A stretch of 36,186 nucleotides of DNA from Fibrobacter succinogenes (lineage in GTDB: Bacteria > Fibrobacterota > Fibrobacteria > Fibrobacterales > Fibrobacteraceae), in NCBI GenBank assembly GCA_902800345.1, contig CADCDO010000026.1, positions 1-36,186 on the forward strand, written 5' to 3'. This document shows, piece by piece, positions 1-6,624 of this stretch (positions are counted from its first letter, which is position 1; each line of letters starts with the position of its first letter). The notes beneath the pieces are model-generated. The model saw only the letters and a program-made list of their open reading frames with translations. It was not told the origin of the DNA and did no database searches. Made by a program: the position numbers and the translations under genes.

Positions 1-150
1 AAGAAGCTCGAAGGCATCATGAAGAGCATCTACGCCGCTGCTTCCTCTGCCGCTGTCAAGTACGGCCAGAAGGGCAACCTCGTCATGGGTGCAAACATCG
101 CTGGCTTCCTCAAGGTTGCCGATGCCATGAAGTGGCAGGGCGCGGTGTAA
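1..150 (+). CDS. gdhA: NADP-type glutamate dehydrogenase, C-terminal end (partial)
   Basis: Only the last 49 codons are present; the gene starts before the window. The reading frame ends at TAA 148-150. The C-terminus contains GANIAGFLKVADAM, the hallmark end of the hexameric GdhA family (E. coli GdhA ends almost identically). The enzyme makes glutamate from 2-oxoglutarate and ammonia in the cytoplasm and is a main ammonia-assimilation route. No ORF longer than this competes in the stretch. The nearest terminator is the hairpin at 250-282. Identification is firm from the motif; nothing can be said about the catalytic core, which lies outside. Confidence 0.88.
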   Translation, partial: KKLEGIMKSIYAAASSAAVKYGQKGNLVMGANIAGFLKVADAMKWQGAV

Positions 151-249
151 TGCAATGCCTTGCTTAACGCAAGGCATCGCTTTCGACTAGGGAAGGCTCC
201 GCCCTCCCTAAGACCCTCCTTTTCCAAAGGCTAAATGCATAGGAAAGAA

Positions 250-282
250 AAACGCTTGGTTGATGCCAAGCGTTTCTTTTTT
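250..282 (+). terminator. Rho-independent terminator of gdhA
   Basis: A perfect 10-bp stem (AAACGCTTGG / CCAAGCGTTT) with a 6-nt loop is followed by CTTTTTTG. It is the first strong hairpin after the gdhA stop codon, about 100 nt downstream, and the best formed member of the hairpin array. Confidence 0.7.
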
Positions 283-630
283 GCTTACGGATACGGATTG
301 CTCGGCCTTGCTTAACGCAAGGCTTCGCTTTCGACTAGGGAAGGCTCCGCCCTCCAAAACATGAGACCGAATCCGCTAGATTCTGGATGAAATACGCAGA
401 CTGGCGGATTCTCTCGCGACAACGCCTCGTTGATACGAGGCGTTTCTTGCTCACAGACACTCCTTTTCCAAATGCTAAATGCATAGGGCTTTAAAGGACG
501 ACTGGTTAATGCCAGCCGTTCTTTTTTCGCTCACAGCCCCTCCTTTCCCAGATGCTATTGCATAGGAAAGCAAACGCTTGGTTGATACCAGGCGTTTCTT
601 TTTTTGCTCACGGGGAATCGTTAATTCAAA

Positions 631-667
631 TCGTCATCCTGAGCGACCATAGGTCGTGAAGGATCCA
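631..667. repeat. Copy of dispersed intergenic repeat (half element)
   Basis: GTCATCCTGAGCGACC...GGATCCAG matches the outer arm of the palindromic elements at 5500-5589 and 6104-6207. Only one arm is clear here. Confidence 0.55.
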
Positions 668-940
668 GACACTCCTTTCCCAAATGCTAAAAGCGTGGAA
701 ATGCAAAAGCGACTGGTTAAAGCCAGCCGCTTTTTCTTTTGTCTTTCGTCTCGTAAAGCCGGAGGCTTTTTTGTTCTCAGATGGCGGATCCCTTTCGAAA
801 TGGTTCGACAAGCTCAGCACAGGCTTAGTTCACCAACCGAGCTCAGGGCAGGCGGATTCCGACATGACGTTATCGTCCATGGGGAAAGTTTTCGGCCTCC
901 GGAACATAATTGCGCCTATATGCGCTGTGCCAATAAGTTA

Positions 941-969
941 TTGACTTTACAAGAAACGCGTTTTTTTAA
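941..969 (+). promoter_or_regulatory. Weak promoter candidate for the FISUMP gene at 1012
   Basis: TTGACT at 941-946 is followed after 17 nt by TTTTAA at 964-969. The -35 is good and the -10 poor, so the call is tentative. It lies about 40 nt before the start codon of the lipoprotein gene. Confidence 0.3.
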
Positions 970-1011
970 GTTGAGCTCTGCCAAAAAACATTCTAAGTGT
1001 GGAGAAAAAAT

Positions 1012-1937
1012 ATGCAGAAATCTGCTTTATGGTTTGCGTTGGGTGGAATGATTTGCCTGAATGCATGTGGTGATTCGGATTCTACGGGAGCGAGTAATTA
1101 TACCGAGCGTGGTGGTGCCACGGTTGATTCGGTCAAGACCGTTGGTAATCGGGTTATTGTTTCGAAGATTTTGACGGTAAAGTCGTTTTTGTGCAAAAGA
1201 CGTCCACCTATTATCTTTGCAAAGACGAAGACTGGATTAAAATGAAACTGGACGAGGAAGAACTGCTTTCTAGTTCGTCGAAGGCGAAGTCTTCGTCGTC
1301 TGCGCAGAATTCCGCATTTATGTCCGAAGTGTATGACTGCGGTGTATATAAGTGTGTCACTACCGATTATCTGAACAAGGATATGCTTGATTCCGGCTTG
1401 TATGGCCAGTTCCTTGATGTCCGCGACAGTCAGGTCTATCGTACGGTCACGATTGGCACGCAAACCTGGATGGCCCAGAATTTGAACTATAAGACGGAAC
1501 TCAGCGAATGTTATGGGGGCGAAGATAATAATTGCGAAAAATATGGACGCCTTTACTACCAGAAAGAAGCGTTGGATGCTTGCCCTGAGGGATGGCATCT
1601 GCCTAGCAACGAAGAATGGGATGTTTTGGGTGATTATGCCGATAGTTTAAAAGTTGGCGCTAGCGGCAATGGGAATAGCTTGAAGTCCCTCAAGACGTGG
1701 ACTGGTCAGCTCGGTACGGACCAATTCGGTTTTTCCGGTCTTGCTAGCCGTTATTTTGGATCGGTTTACATTTGTGGAGGAAGTCATGGAGTGTATTGGA
1801 CTTCGGTGGAGTATGAATACCGCTGCTTGTTGAGCGATAGAAGCGATCTCTATCATTATAGGGAAACGTACAGTAAAGATTGGGGAATGTCTATCCGCTG
1901 CATTTTGAATAGCAAGGATTCGACTTCTTCGGACTAG
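1012..1937 (+). pseudogene. FISUMP-domain lipoprotein, apparent frameshift
   Basis: The start ATG at 1012 follows GGAG (1001-1004). The N-terminus is a lipoprotein signal with the lipobox ending in Cys19 (CLNAC), so the product should be anchored in a membrane. The first frame stops at 1245, but the rest of the gene continues in the -1 frame: just after GTT at 1159-1161, frame 3 reads FEDFDGKVVFVQKTS onward to TAG 1935-1937. One missing T in the TTT run at 1160-1162 would restore a single ORF. Downstream are a poly-Ser linker and a FISUMP domain (TQTWMAQNLNY, CEKYGRLYY, CPEGWHLP). The domain's function is unknown; it is an expanded surface family in Fibrobacter. The break could be real, phase-variable or a sequencing error. 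GTG 1191 could in principle start the second part, but it would lack a signal peptide. Confidence 0.75.
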
Positions 1938-1963
1938 TTTCCGACTACAGTCTTTTTAGTGGT

Positions 1964-1995
1964 CCCCGGTTTAGAAAAATCCGGGGATTTTTTGT
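1964..1995 (+). terminator. Terminator of the FISUMP gene
   Basis: CCCCGG, a loop containing TTTAGAAAAAT, then CCGGGG and ATTTTTTG. It sits 26 nt after the stop codon. Confidence 0.8.
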
Positions 1996-2329
1996 TTGTG
2001 AATCGTGATAAAATCTACTTGAAATGTAAACAAAAATAAATGTTACGTATTTCTTAATGAAAACAGTTTTTTACATTGCTTTGTGGTTTCTTTTAGCCTT
2101 TTTTTGTAGTAAAAGGCGCTTTTTTTCGAAAAAAAAGCCATGGAAAGATTACGTTTTTATTTTATTTAAAACAGTTTTTTTTCTTAAAAAAATGGTGCTT
2201 GTAAATCCAGTTCCTATAATATATGTTGGTAGGTGAATCGTCGTGAACCCTTATTTTACTTGAATTTAACGGTGTTTGTGGTTAATTTGTTCTTTATTTG
2301 TGATATAAAACAATTAATTTAATTTAGAT

Positions 2330-2358
2330 TTGATTTTTCCGTTTTTTTATGCTATATT
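2330..2358 (+). promoter_or_regulatory. Promoter candidate for the GGDEF-EAL gene
   Basis: TTGATT (2330-2335), a 17-nt spacer, and TATATT (2353-2358). Transcription would begin near 2365, giving a 5' leader of about 180 nt that includes the stem-loop at 2377-2407. Confidence 0.45.
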
Positions 2359-2376
2359 CTTTTTTAGAAACAGGAG

Positions 2377-2407
2377 GACACTTGTGGGGGAAAACGCTGC
2401 AAGTGTC
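2377..2407 (+). promoter_or_regulatory. Stem-loop in the 5' leader of the c-di-GMP protein gene
   Basis: GACACTTG (2377-2384) pairs perfectly with CAAGTGTC (2400-2407) around a 15-nt loop rich in G then A. It starts about 12 nt after the predicted transcription start. It does not match the c-di-GMP riboswitch consensus as I know it. The downstream bases (TTTATGTTTT) make it a weak terminator or attenuator at best. Confidence 0.35.
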
Positions 2408-2544
2408 TTTATGTTTTAACAATTGTACTATTCCAAATTGGAATACTAGAAGTTGGAGTAAAGAAATCATTACTAAATTCTTCCAGGATGTTCCATTTTG
2501 AAATATTCAATTTATTTTAGGTGTAATCAAAAGATTGGGTTGAC

Positions 2545-4554
2545 ATGAGACTTTTTGATGAACATGTGGTATTACGCTTCTCGCTATTGTTAGCGTGCTT
2601 TTTTTTCGCGGAATCCATTCCGAATATTCTGAATTTTAGCGACCATGTTTACAATTTCATCCCGTACATTATAGCCATCGTCTTTTTGGCTTATGTTTCT
2701 CTTTTTTACAGATTCCCGTTGGGCGATAGCAAGAAAATTCGGAATGATGTGGATATTCCGGAGCCTAAGGTTGTGGAACCTATTCGCGACTTGAAGAGAG
2801 ATCTTCTTGAAAAGGACGAAATGTTCCAGATGATGATTGACGTGTCGTCGGATGGATTCTGGACTTTTGACGTGGCGACGGGGAAGGTTTATTGGTCGAA
2901 TCGAATTGCCAAGCTGCTTGCTGCCGAGTCGGTGAGTCTCGAGGATTCGTTCGAACCGTTGAAGATGCGTGTTGTCGAAAGCGACTGGAATGTGTTCCGT
3001 GAACAGTTGAACAAGGCTTTGCAGACGGTGGGGACGTTCTCCTGCAATTTGACGTTGCTCGATGCGACCAAGAAAAATGCGAAGCTTGTGATTAGCGGCC
3101 GTGTGCAGAGCAATGAATTGGGACGCCCGATTCGCGTAATTGGTTCCTTGGCGGAAACGGTGGACCGTAAGTCCATGGAAATAGAAAAGTACAATTACGC
3201 CTATCAGGACGCCTTGACCGGGGTTTATAACCGCAAGTATTTCCTTGAAAAACTAAAAAATGACGTAGATATCGCCGCGAAACGTCCGGATCATGTCTTT
3301 GCGGTGGCTCTTTTGGATATCGACAGTTTTGGCGCAATCAATGCTTCGTATTCCATCAATATTGGCGATAGCGTTCTCCGCACGATTGCTGACCGCTTAA
3401 AATCGGCGGCGCGTCCGGATGATTGCGTGGCTCGCATTGGACCGGATGTCTTTGCCGTTATTTTGCACCATATCCAGAGTCGGGACCCAAATGACGATTT
3501 GATTCCGCTTGTCCGTAATATTCATAATAAAGTGAAATCTCCGATTTCGTTGGACGGCAAGGATCTTTATATCAGTGTCTCGATGTCCATTGTCATAAAC
3601 CAGGATGTCGATTGCGTCGAGGATATTCTTGCCAACGCCAACGCAAGCCTTCGCGATATGAAGAAGGGCATCAACCATGGTGGTATCCAGTTCTTTAGCG
3701 GTGGTATCCGCGAAAAGGCGATGAAGCTTTACAAGCTCGAGTTCGAAATCCGCCGTGCAATCCAGGCTCAGGAATTTGTGCTGATGTACCAGCCGATTGT
3801 CGATATCCGGGCCGGAAACAAGATTGTGGGTTTTGAGGCGCTTGTGCGTTGGAACCAGTCGGAACGCGGCATCATTTCGCCGGCGGAGTTCATTCCGATT
3901 GCCGAAGAGACGGGGCTTATCGTGCCGATGGGAGCGCTCATCTTGCGCATGGCATGTCGCCAGACGAAGCAATGGGTCGATATGGGATACAAGGATATCC
4001 AGGTCGCCGTGAACTTCTCTGCCAAGCAGTTCTCTATGGATTCGATGGTTGACGACGTCCGTCGCGTGCTGACGGAGACGAACTTGAATCCGCGTAACTT
4101 GAAACTCGAAATTACGGAATATACCGCGATGTGCGAGGCGGACAAGACGATTGAAATCATGCGTGCGCTATCGAACATGGGTATCCAGATTTCCATTGAC
4201 GATTTCGGCACGGGTTACAGTTCGCTTTCGTACTTGAAACGCTATCCGGTTCATACGCTCAAGATGGACAAGTACTTTGTGGATCACGTGGCCGATAACG
4301 AAGAAGACGCTTCGTTTGCGCGCATGGTGATTGGCATTGCGAAGTCCCTGAACTTGGATCTTATTGCCGAAGGTGTCGAAACCAAGGAACAACTTGACTT
4401 CCTTTACCGCGAAGGTTGCCGTTTGATTCAGGGATTCTATTTCAGCAAGCCGCTCAATATGGAAATGGCGCTAGAGTATATGAAGAACCATTACGATGTT
4501 CCGACGCAGGGAACGGTGCCGGAAAAAGCTGAAACCGCAGAAGTTAAGGCCTAA
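2545..4554 (+). CDS. Membrane PAS-GGDEF-EAL protein, probable c-di-GMP phosphodiesterase
   Basis: 669 aa. Two hydrophobic segments (about 8-24 and 36-55) place the N-terminus in the inner membrane. A PAS-like region (about 92-205) precedes a GGDEF domain (218-385) and an EAL domain (400-650). The GGDEF signature reads IGPDVF (298-303) in place of GGDEF, and DIDSFGAIN lacks the usual K and ND, so cyclase activity is unlikely. The EAL domain keeps every catalytic position I can place: EAL at 431-433, N490, E522, DDFG at 552-555, K573, E609 and Q629. The protein should therefore hydrolyse cyclic di-GMP, with the degenerate GGDEF possibly acting as a GTP sensor (inference). It stands alone, with its own leader. 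The SD before ATG 2545 is weak. Confidence 0.9.
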   Translation: MRLFDEHVVLRFSLLLACFFFAESIPNILNFSDHVYNFIPYIIAIVFLAYVSLFYRFPLGDSKKIRNDVDIPEPKVVEPIRDLKRDLLEKDEMFQMMIDVSSDGFWTFDVATGKVYWSNRIAKLLAAESVSLEDSFEPLKMRVVESDWNVFREQLNKALQTVGTFSCNLTLLDATKKNAKLVISGRVQSNELGRPIRVIGSLAETVDRKSMEIEKYNYAYQDALTGVYNRKYFLEKLKNDVDIAAKRPDHVFAVALLDIDSFGAINASYSINIGDSVLRTIADRLKSAARPDDCVARIGPDVFAVILHHIQSRDPNDDLIPLVRNIHNKVKSPISLDGKDLYISVSMSIVINQDVDCVEDILANANASLRDMKKGINHGGIQFFSGGIREKAMKLYKLEFEIRRAIQAQEFVLMYQPIVDIRAGNKIVGFEALVRWNQSERGIISPAEFIPIAEETGLIVPMGALILRMACRQTKQWVDMGYKDIQVAVNFSAKQFSMDSMVDDVRRVLTETNLNPRNLKLEITEYTAMCEADKTIEIMRALSNMGIQISIDDFGTGYSSLSYLKRYPVHTLKMDKYFVDHVADNEEDASFARMVIGIAKSLNLDLIAEGVETKEQLDFLYREGCRLIQGFYFSKPLNMEMALEYMKNHYDVPTQGTVPEKAETAEVKA

Positions 4555-4610
4555 AAGCAAAAGCCATCCCCGGACATTGATCTGTCATCCCGGACTTTTG
4601 GGATCGGTAT

Positions 4611-5444
4611 TTATATCCCGTAACATTTTTTTGTGTTTTCGCGACAGTGCCTGTAGAGTTCGTCTACGGGCACGTTTTTTATTTCGGCGAGTTTGTCCGC
4701 AATGAAGGGTATGTAGCCGGAATGACAGGGCTTGCCGCGGAAGGGAATGGGCGCCATGTAAGGGGCGTCGGTCTCCAAAAGCATTTGGTCGATAGGCACG
4801 ATGGCAGCGGCATCCCGCACGCTTTGGGCGTTGTTGAACGTGACAATGCCCGTGAATCCGACGAAAATCTGAGCGTCAAGAGCGAGGAGTTGTTCGACGA
4901 ATTCGGGCGTGCCTGTAAAGCAGTGTATGTGAATTTTTGTATCGTGCAAGTTGGCAGCGCGGAGGACGGCGAGGGCGTCGTCATCGGCTTCGCGGAGGTG
5001 GAGCACGAGTGGCTTTCCGCTTTCGATGCCGAGTTGCAAATGACGTTCAAAGAGCTTGACTTGTGCTACTTTAGTTTCTGCGCCGTAGTGGTAGTCGAGA
5101 CCGAATTCCCCGCAGGCGACGCACTTCGGATGCTTCAAGAATTCCATCATGCGGGCTTCGTCTTCGGCCGTTTCCGTTTCGACATATTCGGGATGGATGC
5201 CGTAGGCGGTGTAGACGTTGTCGTATTTTTCGCTGAGTTCGCGGGCGTATTCGAAATCTGCCGGGTCGCAAGCGACGTGGATAAACGCTTCGGGGCATGC
5301 GATTTTGGCCGCGGCAGCCTTTTCTTTGGCGGAGCTGAGAACGTTCGCGAAACTCGATGTGCGGAAACGTTCGAGAATAGCGTCAAAGGATTCGCCCGCA
5401 TGGCGCTCGTAAGAATCAATATGACAATGAGTATCGATGAACAT
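4611..5444 (-). CDS. tatD: TatD-family metal-dependent hydrolase (DNase)
   Basis: 277 aa, a normal length for the family. The protein opens with FIDTHCHID, the metal-binding HxH of the amidohydrolase-type TIM barrel, and continues with GEFGLDYHYG, LHLREADDDAL, IHCFTG and LLETDAPYMAP, all standard TatD motifs carrying the other His, Glu and Asp ligands. Members are cytoplasmic 3'-5' exonucleases linked to DNA repair and quality control; the exact substrate of this copy is not evident. No Shine-Dalgarno is visible before the ATG. It lies downstream of greB on the same strand but is separated from it by a palindromic repeat, so co-transcription is uncertain. Confidence 0.88.
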   Translation of the reverse strand: MFIDTHCHIDSYERHAGESFDAILERFRTSSFANVLSSAKEKAAAAKIACPEAFIHVACDPADFEYARELSEKYDNVYTAYGIHPEYVETETAEDEARMMEFLKHPKCVACGEFGLDYHYGAETKVAQVKLFERHLQLGIESGKPLVLHLREADDDALAVLRAANLHDTKIHIHCFTGTPEFVEQLLALDAQIFVGFTGIVTFNNAQSVRDAAAIVPIDQMLLETDAPYMAPIPFRGKPCHSGYIPFIADKLAEIKNVPVDELYRHCRENTKKCYGI

Positions 5445-5499
5445 AGAGGTATGGGGTATGGGATTTAGTCGGTAGAGCTTGGAGCTTAGAACTTAGGAT

Positions 5500-5589
5500 C
5501 GTCATCCTGACCCTGTAAGGGGAAGGATCCAGTTATTGTTTTTCGTCAAGATGTTACTGGATTCTTCAGCCTTCGGCTTCAGAATGACG
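5500..5589. repeat. Palindromic intergenic repeat element, copy 1
   Basis: Outer arms GTCATCCTGA (5501-5510) and TCAGAATGAC (5579-5588), inner arms GGATCCAGT and ACTGGATTC. The whole element is an imperfect inverted repeat of about 90 bp between tatD and greB. The same arms recur at 6104-6207 and 631-667, and part of them near 16110. Confidence 0.7.
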
Positions 5590-5598
5590 TATTATGTT

Positions 5599-6066
5599 TT
5601 AGTACTTTACTTCTAATATCTCGTACGTAATCTTTCCGCGGGGGGCTTGGACTTCGATGGTGTCGCCGGCTTTTTTGCCTTGCAGAGCTTCGCCGATGGG
5701 GGACTTCATGCTGATGCGTCCCTGGAGCGGGTCGATTTCCTTGTCGCCGACGATGCTATAGACCTTTTCGCGCTTGGTCTTTTTGTCGAGCAACTTGACC
5801 GTCGCGCCAAAGCGGATGGAACCGTCTTTGGTGGCTGCGTTTTCGACAATCTTTGCACCGTCCAAAATGCGGTCGAGTTCGCGCAGGCGACGGTCAATTT
5901 CACGTACGCGCATGCGCCCGTAAGTGTAGGCCGCGTTTTCGCTGCGGTCACCTTCGGCAGCGGCGGCTTGCACCTGGTTGATCATTGCCGGGCGTTCGAC
6001 GTATTTGAGATGTTCCCATTCTGCTTTGAATTTTTCAAAGCCTTCTTTCGAAATCAAGTGTTGCAT
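5599..6066 (-). CDS. greB: Transcription elongation factor GreB-like
   Basis: 155 aa, the expected GreA/GreB length. The N-terminal coiled coil has the family signature GDRSENAAYTYGRMRVREID, nearest to GreB (GDRSENADYQY...RLREIDRR in E. coli), with the acidic residues at the tip that enter the RNA polymerase secondary channel and stimulate cleavage of backtracked RNA. The C-terminal FKBP-like domain ends with SPIGEALQGKKAGDTIEV, also typical. The start ATG at 6066 fits the family N-terminus, but the bases before it (TTTCCTCCC) resemble the complement of a ribosome binding site rather than a site, so initiation is probably SD-independent. Calling GreB over GreA rests on the REIDRR stretch. Confidence 0.88.
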   Translation of the reverse strand: MQHLISKEGFEKFKAEWEHLKYVERPAMINQVQAAAAEGDRSENAAYTYGRMRVREIDRRLRELDRILDGAKIVENAATKDGSIRFGATVKLLDKKTKREKVYSIVGDKEIDPLQGRISMKSPIGEALQGKKAGDTIEVQAPRGKITYEILEVKY

Positions 6067-6103
6067 GGGAGGAAATTTAAAAAATGTGATTAGGCTGCAT
6101 CAC

Positions 6104-6207
6104 CGTCATTCTGAGCGTAGCGAAGAATCCAGTTGTTTTTTTCCCATTCTAATAACTTTACTGGATCCATTCGACTTCGCAACTATGTTGCTTCGCTCAG
6201 GATGACG
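6104..6207. repeat. Palindromic intergenic repeat element, copy 2
   Basis: Arms GTCATTCTGAGCG (6105-6117) and CGCTCAGGATGAC (6194-6206), with inner AATCCAGT and ACTGGATCC. It is the same element as 5500-5589 and lies just upstream of greB. Confidence 0.7.
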
Positions 6208-6242
6208 CTTTTGGAGTAGATTGCTTCGTCACTGCGTTCCTC

Positions 6243-6461
6243 GCAATGACGTGCGAGGCGAGAGCTGCAGAACCGCTTGCGGGTTCTATAGCCGAGCCGA
6301 TGTCGTTATGCGCACTGCGCAATGACGTGCAAGGTTATACAGCACGAGCGCTTGTGCTCGTATTGGATAACCGCAGCAGTCATGCACTCTGTGCAATGAC
6401 GTGCGAGGCGAGAGCTGCAGAACCGCTTGCGGGTTCTATAGCCGAGCCGATGTCGTTATGC
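6243..6461. repeat. 69-bp exact direct repeat, 150-bp period
   Basis: Bases 6243-6311 and 6393-6461 are identical (starting GCAATGACGTGCGAGGCGAG). The 81-bp spacer contains further CAATGACG boxes and the hairpin AGCACGAGCG-cttg-TGCTCGT. No gene is evident in 6067-6624; this block plus the palindromic element fill most of it. Confidence 0.8.
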
Positions 6462-6569
6462 ACTCTGTGCAATGACGTTTCCTACTTCCTATCGCCTACT
6501 GTCTACCGTCTACTGCCTACTACCCTTGTGTGCTGTATCATATCTTTTTTTCTTGATTCATTGAAAAAC

Positions 6570-6599
6570 TTGATTTTACGTGGTGAAAATTTCTATCTT
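6570..6599 (+). promoter_or_regulatory. Promoter candidate for the DUF2062-DUF1015 gene
   Basis: TTGATT (6570-6575), 18 nt, TATCTT (6594-6599), about 25 nt before the start codon. Partial consensus match only. Confidence 0.35.
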
Positions 6600-6624
6600 T
6601 GGCACGATTGATTAATGAGGTGAT

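Larger units (their letters stand above)
151..780. repeat. Tandem array of short boxes and terminator-like hairpins
   Basis: This gene-free stretch holds repeated units. A box beginning CTCCTTT(T/C)CC and continuing through roughly AAATGCTAAATGCATAGG occurs at 216-243, 460-487, 540-566 and 672-698 (the last diverged). Hairpins with a TTGAT(A/G) or TTAA(T/A)G loop lie at 250-275, 421-444, 498-519, 572-597 and 705-734, most followed by a T tract; a simpler one is at 755-773. A second module of about 50 bp (hairpin CCTTGC-ttaac-GCAAGG, then a shared tail GACTAGGGAAGGCTCCGCCC) is present twice, at about 157-207 and 305-355. No convincing ORF is seen. Confidence 0.75.
1996..2544. other. T-rich gene-free stretch and leader of the GGDEF-EAL gene
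   Basis: About 550 bp with long runs of T on the plus strand, much more AT-rich than the flanking genes. It contains a promoter candidate (2330-2358) and a stem-loop (2377-2407), listed separately. A 59-codon ORF at 2057-2236 has no ribosome binding site and is probably a product of base composition. Nothing else is recognisable. Confidence 0.5.

Noticed and set aside
151..780. Integron attC array
   Set aside because: The regular hairpins suggested it, but no cassettes, core sites or integrase are present.
656..1051. 131-aa ORF across the repeat array
   Set aside because: Built from intergenic repeats and hairpins; no SD and no protein-like conservation visible.
2057..2236. 59-codon ORF with a hydrophobic, lipoprotein-like N-terminus
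   Set aside because: No ribosome binding site, and the region is so T-rich that Phe/Leu-rich ORFs arise by chance.
4647..5468. 273-aa plus-strand ORF opposite tatD
   Set aside because: Antisense shadow of a clear TatD gene, with no family resemblance.
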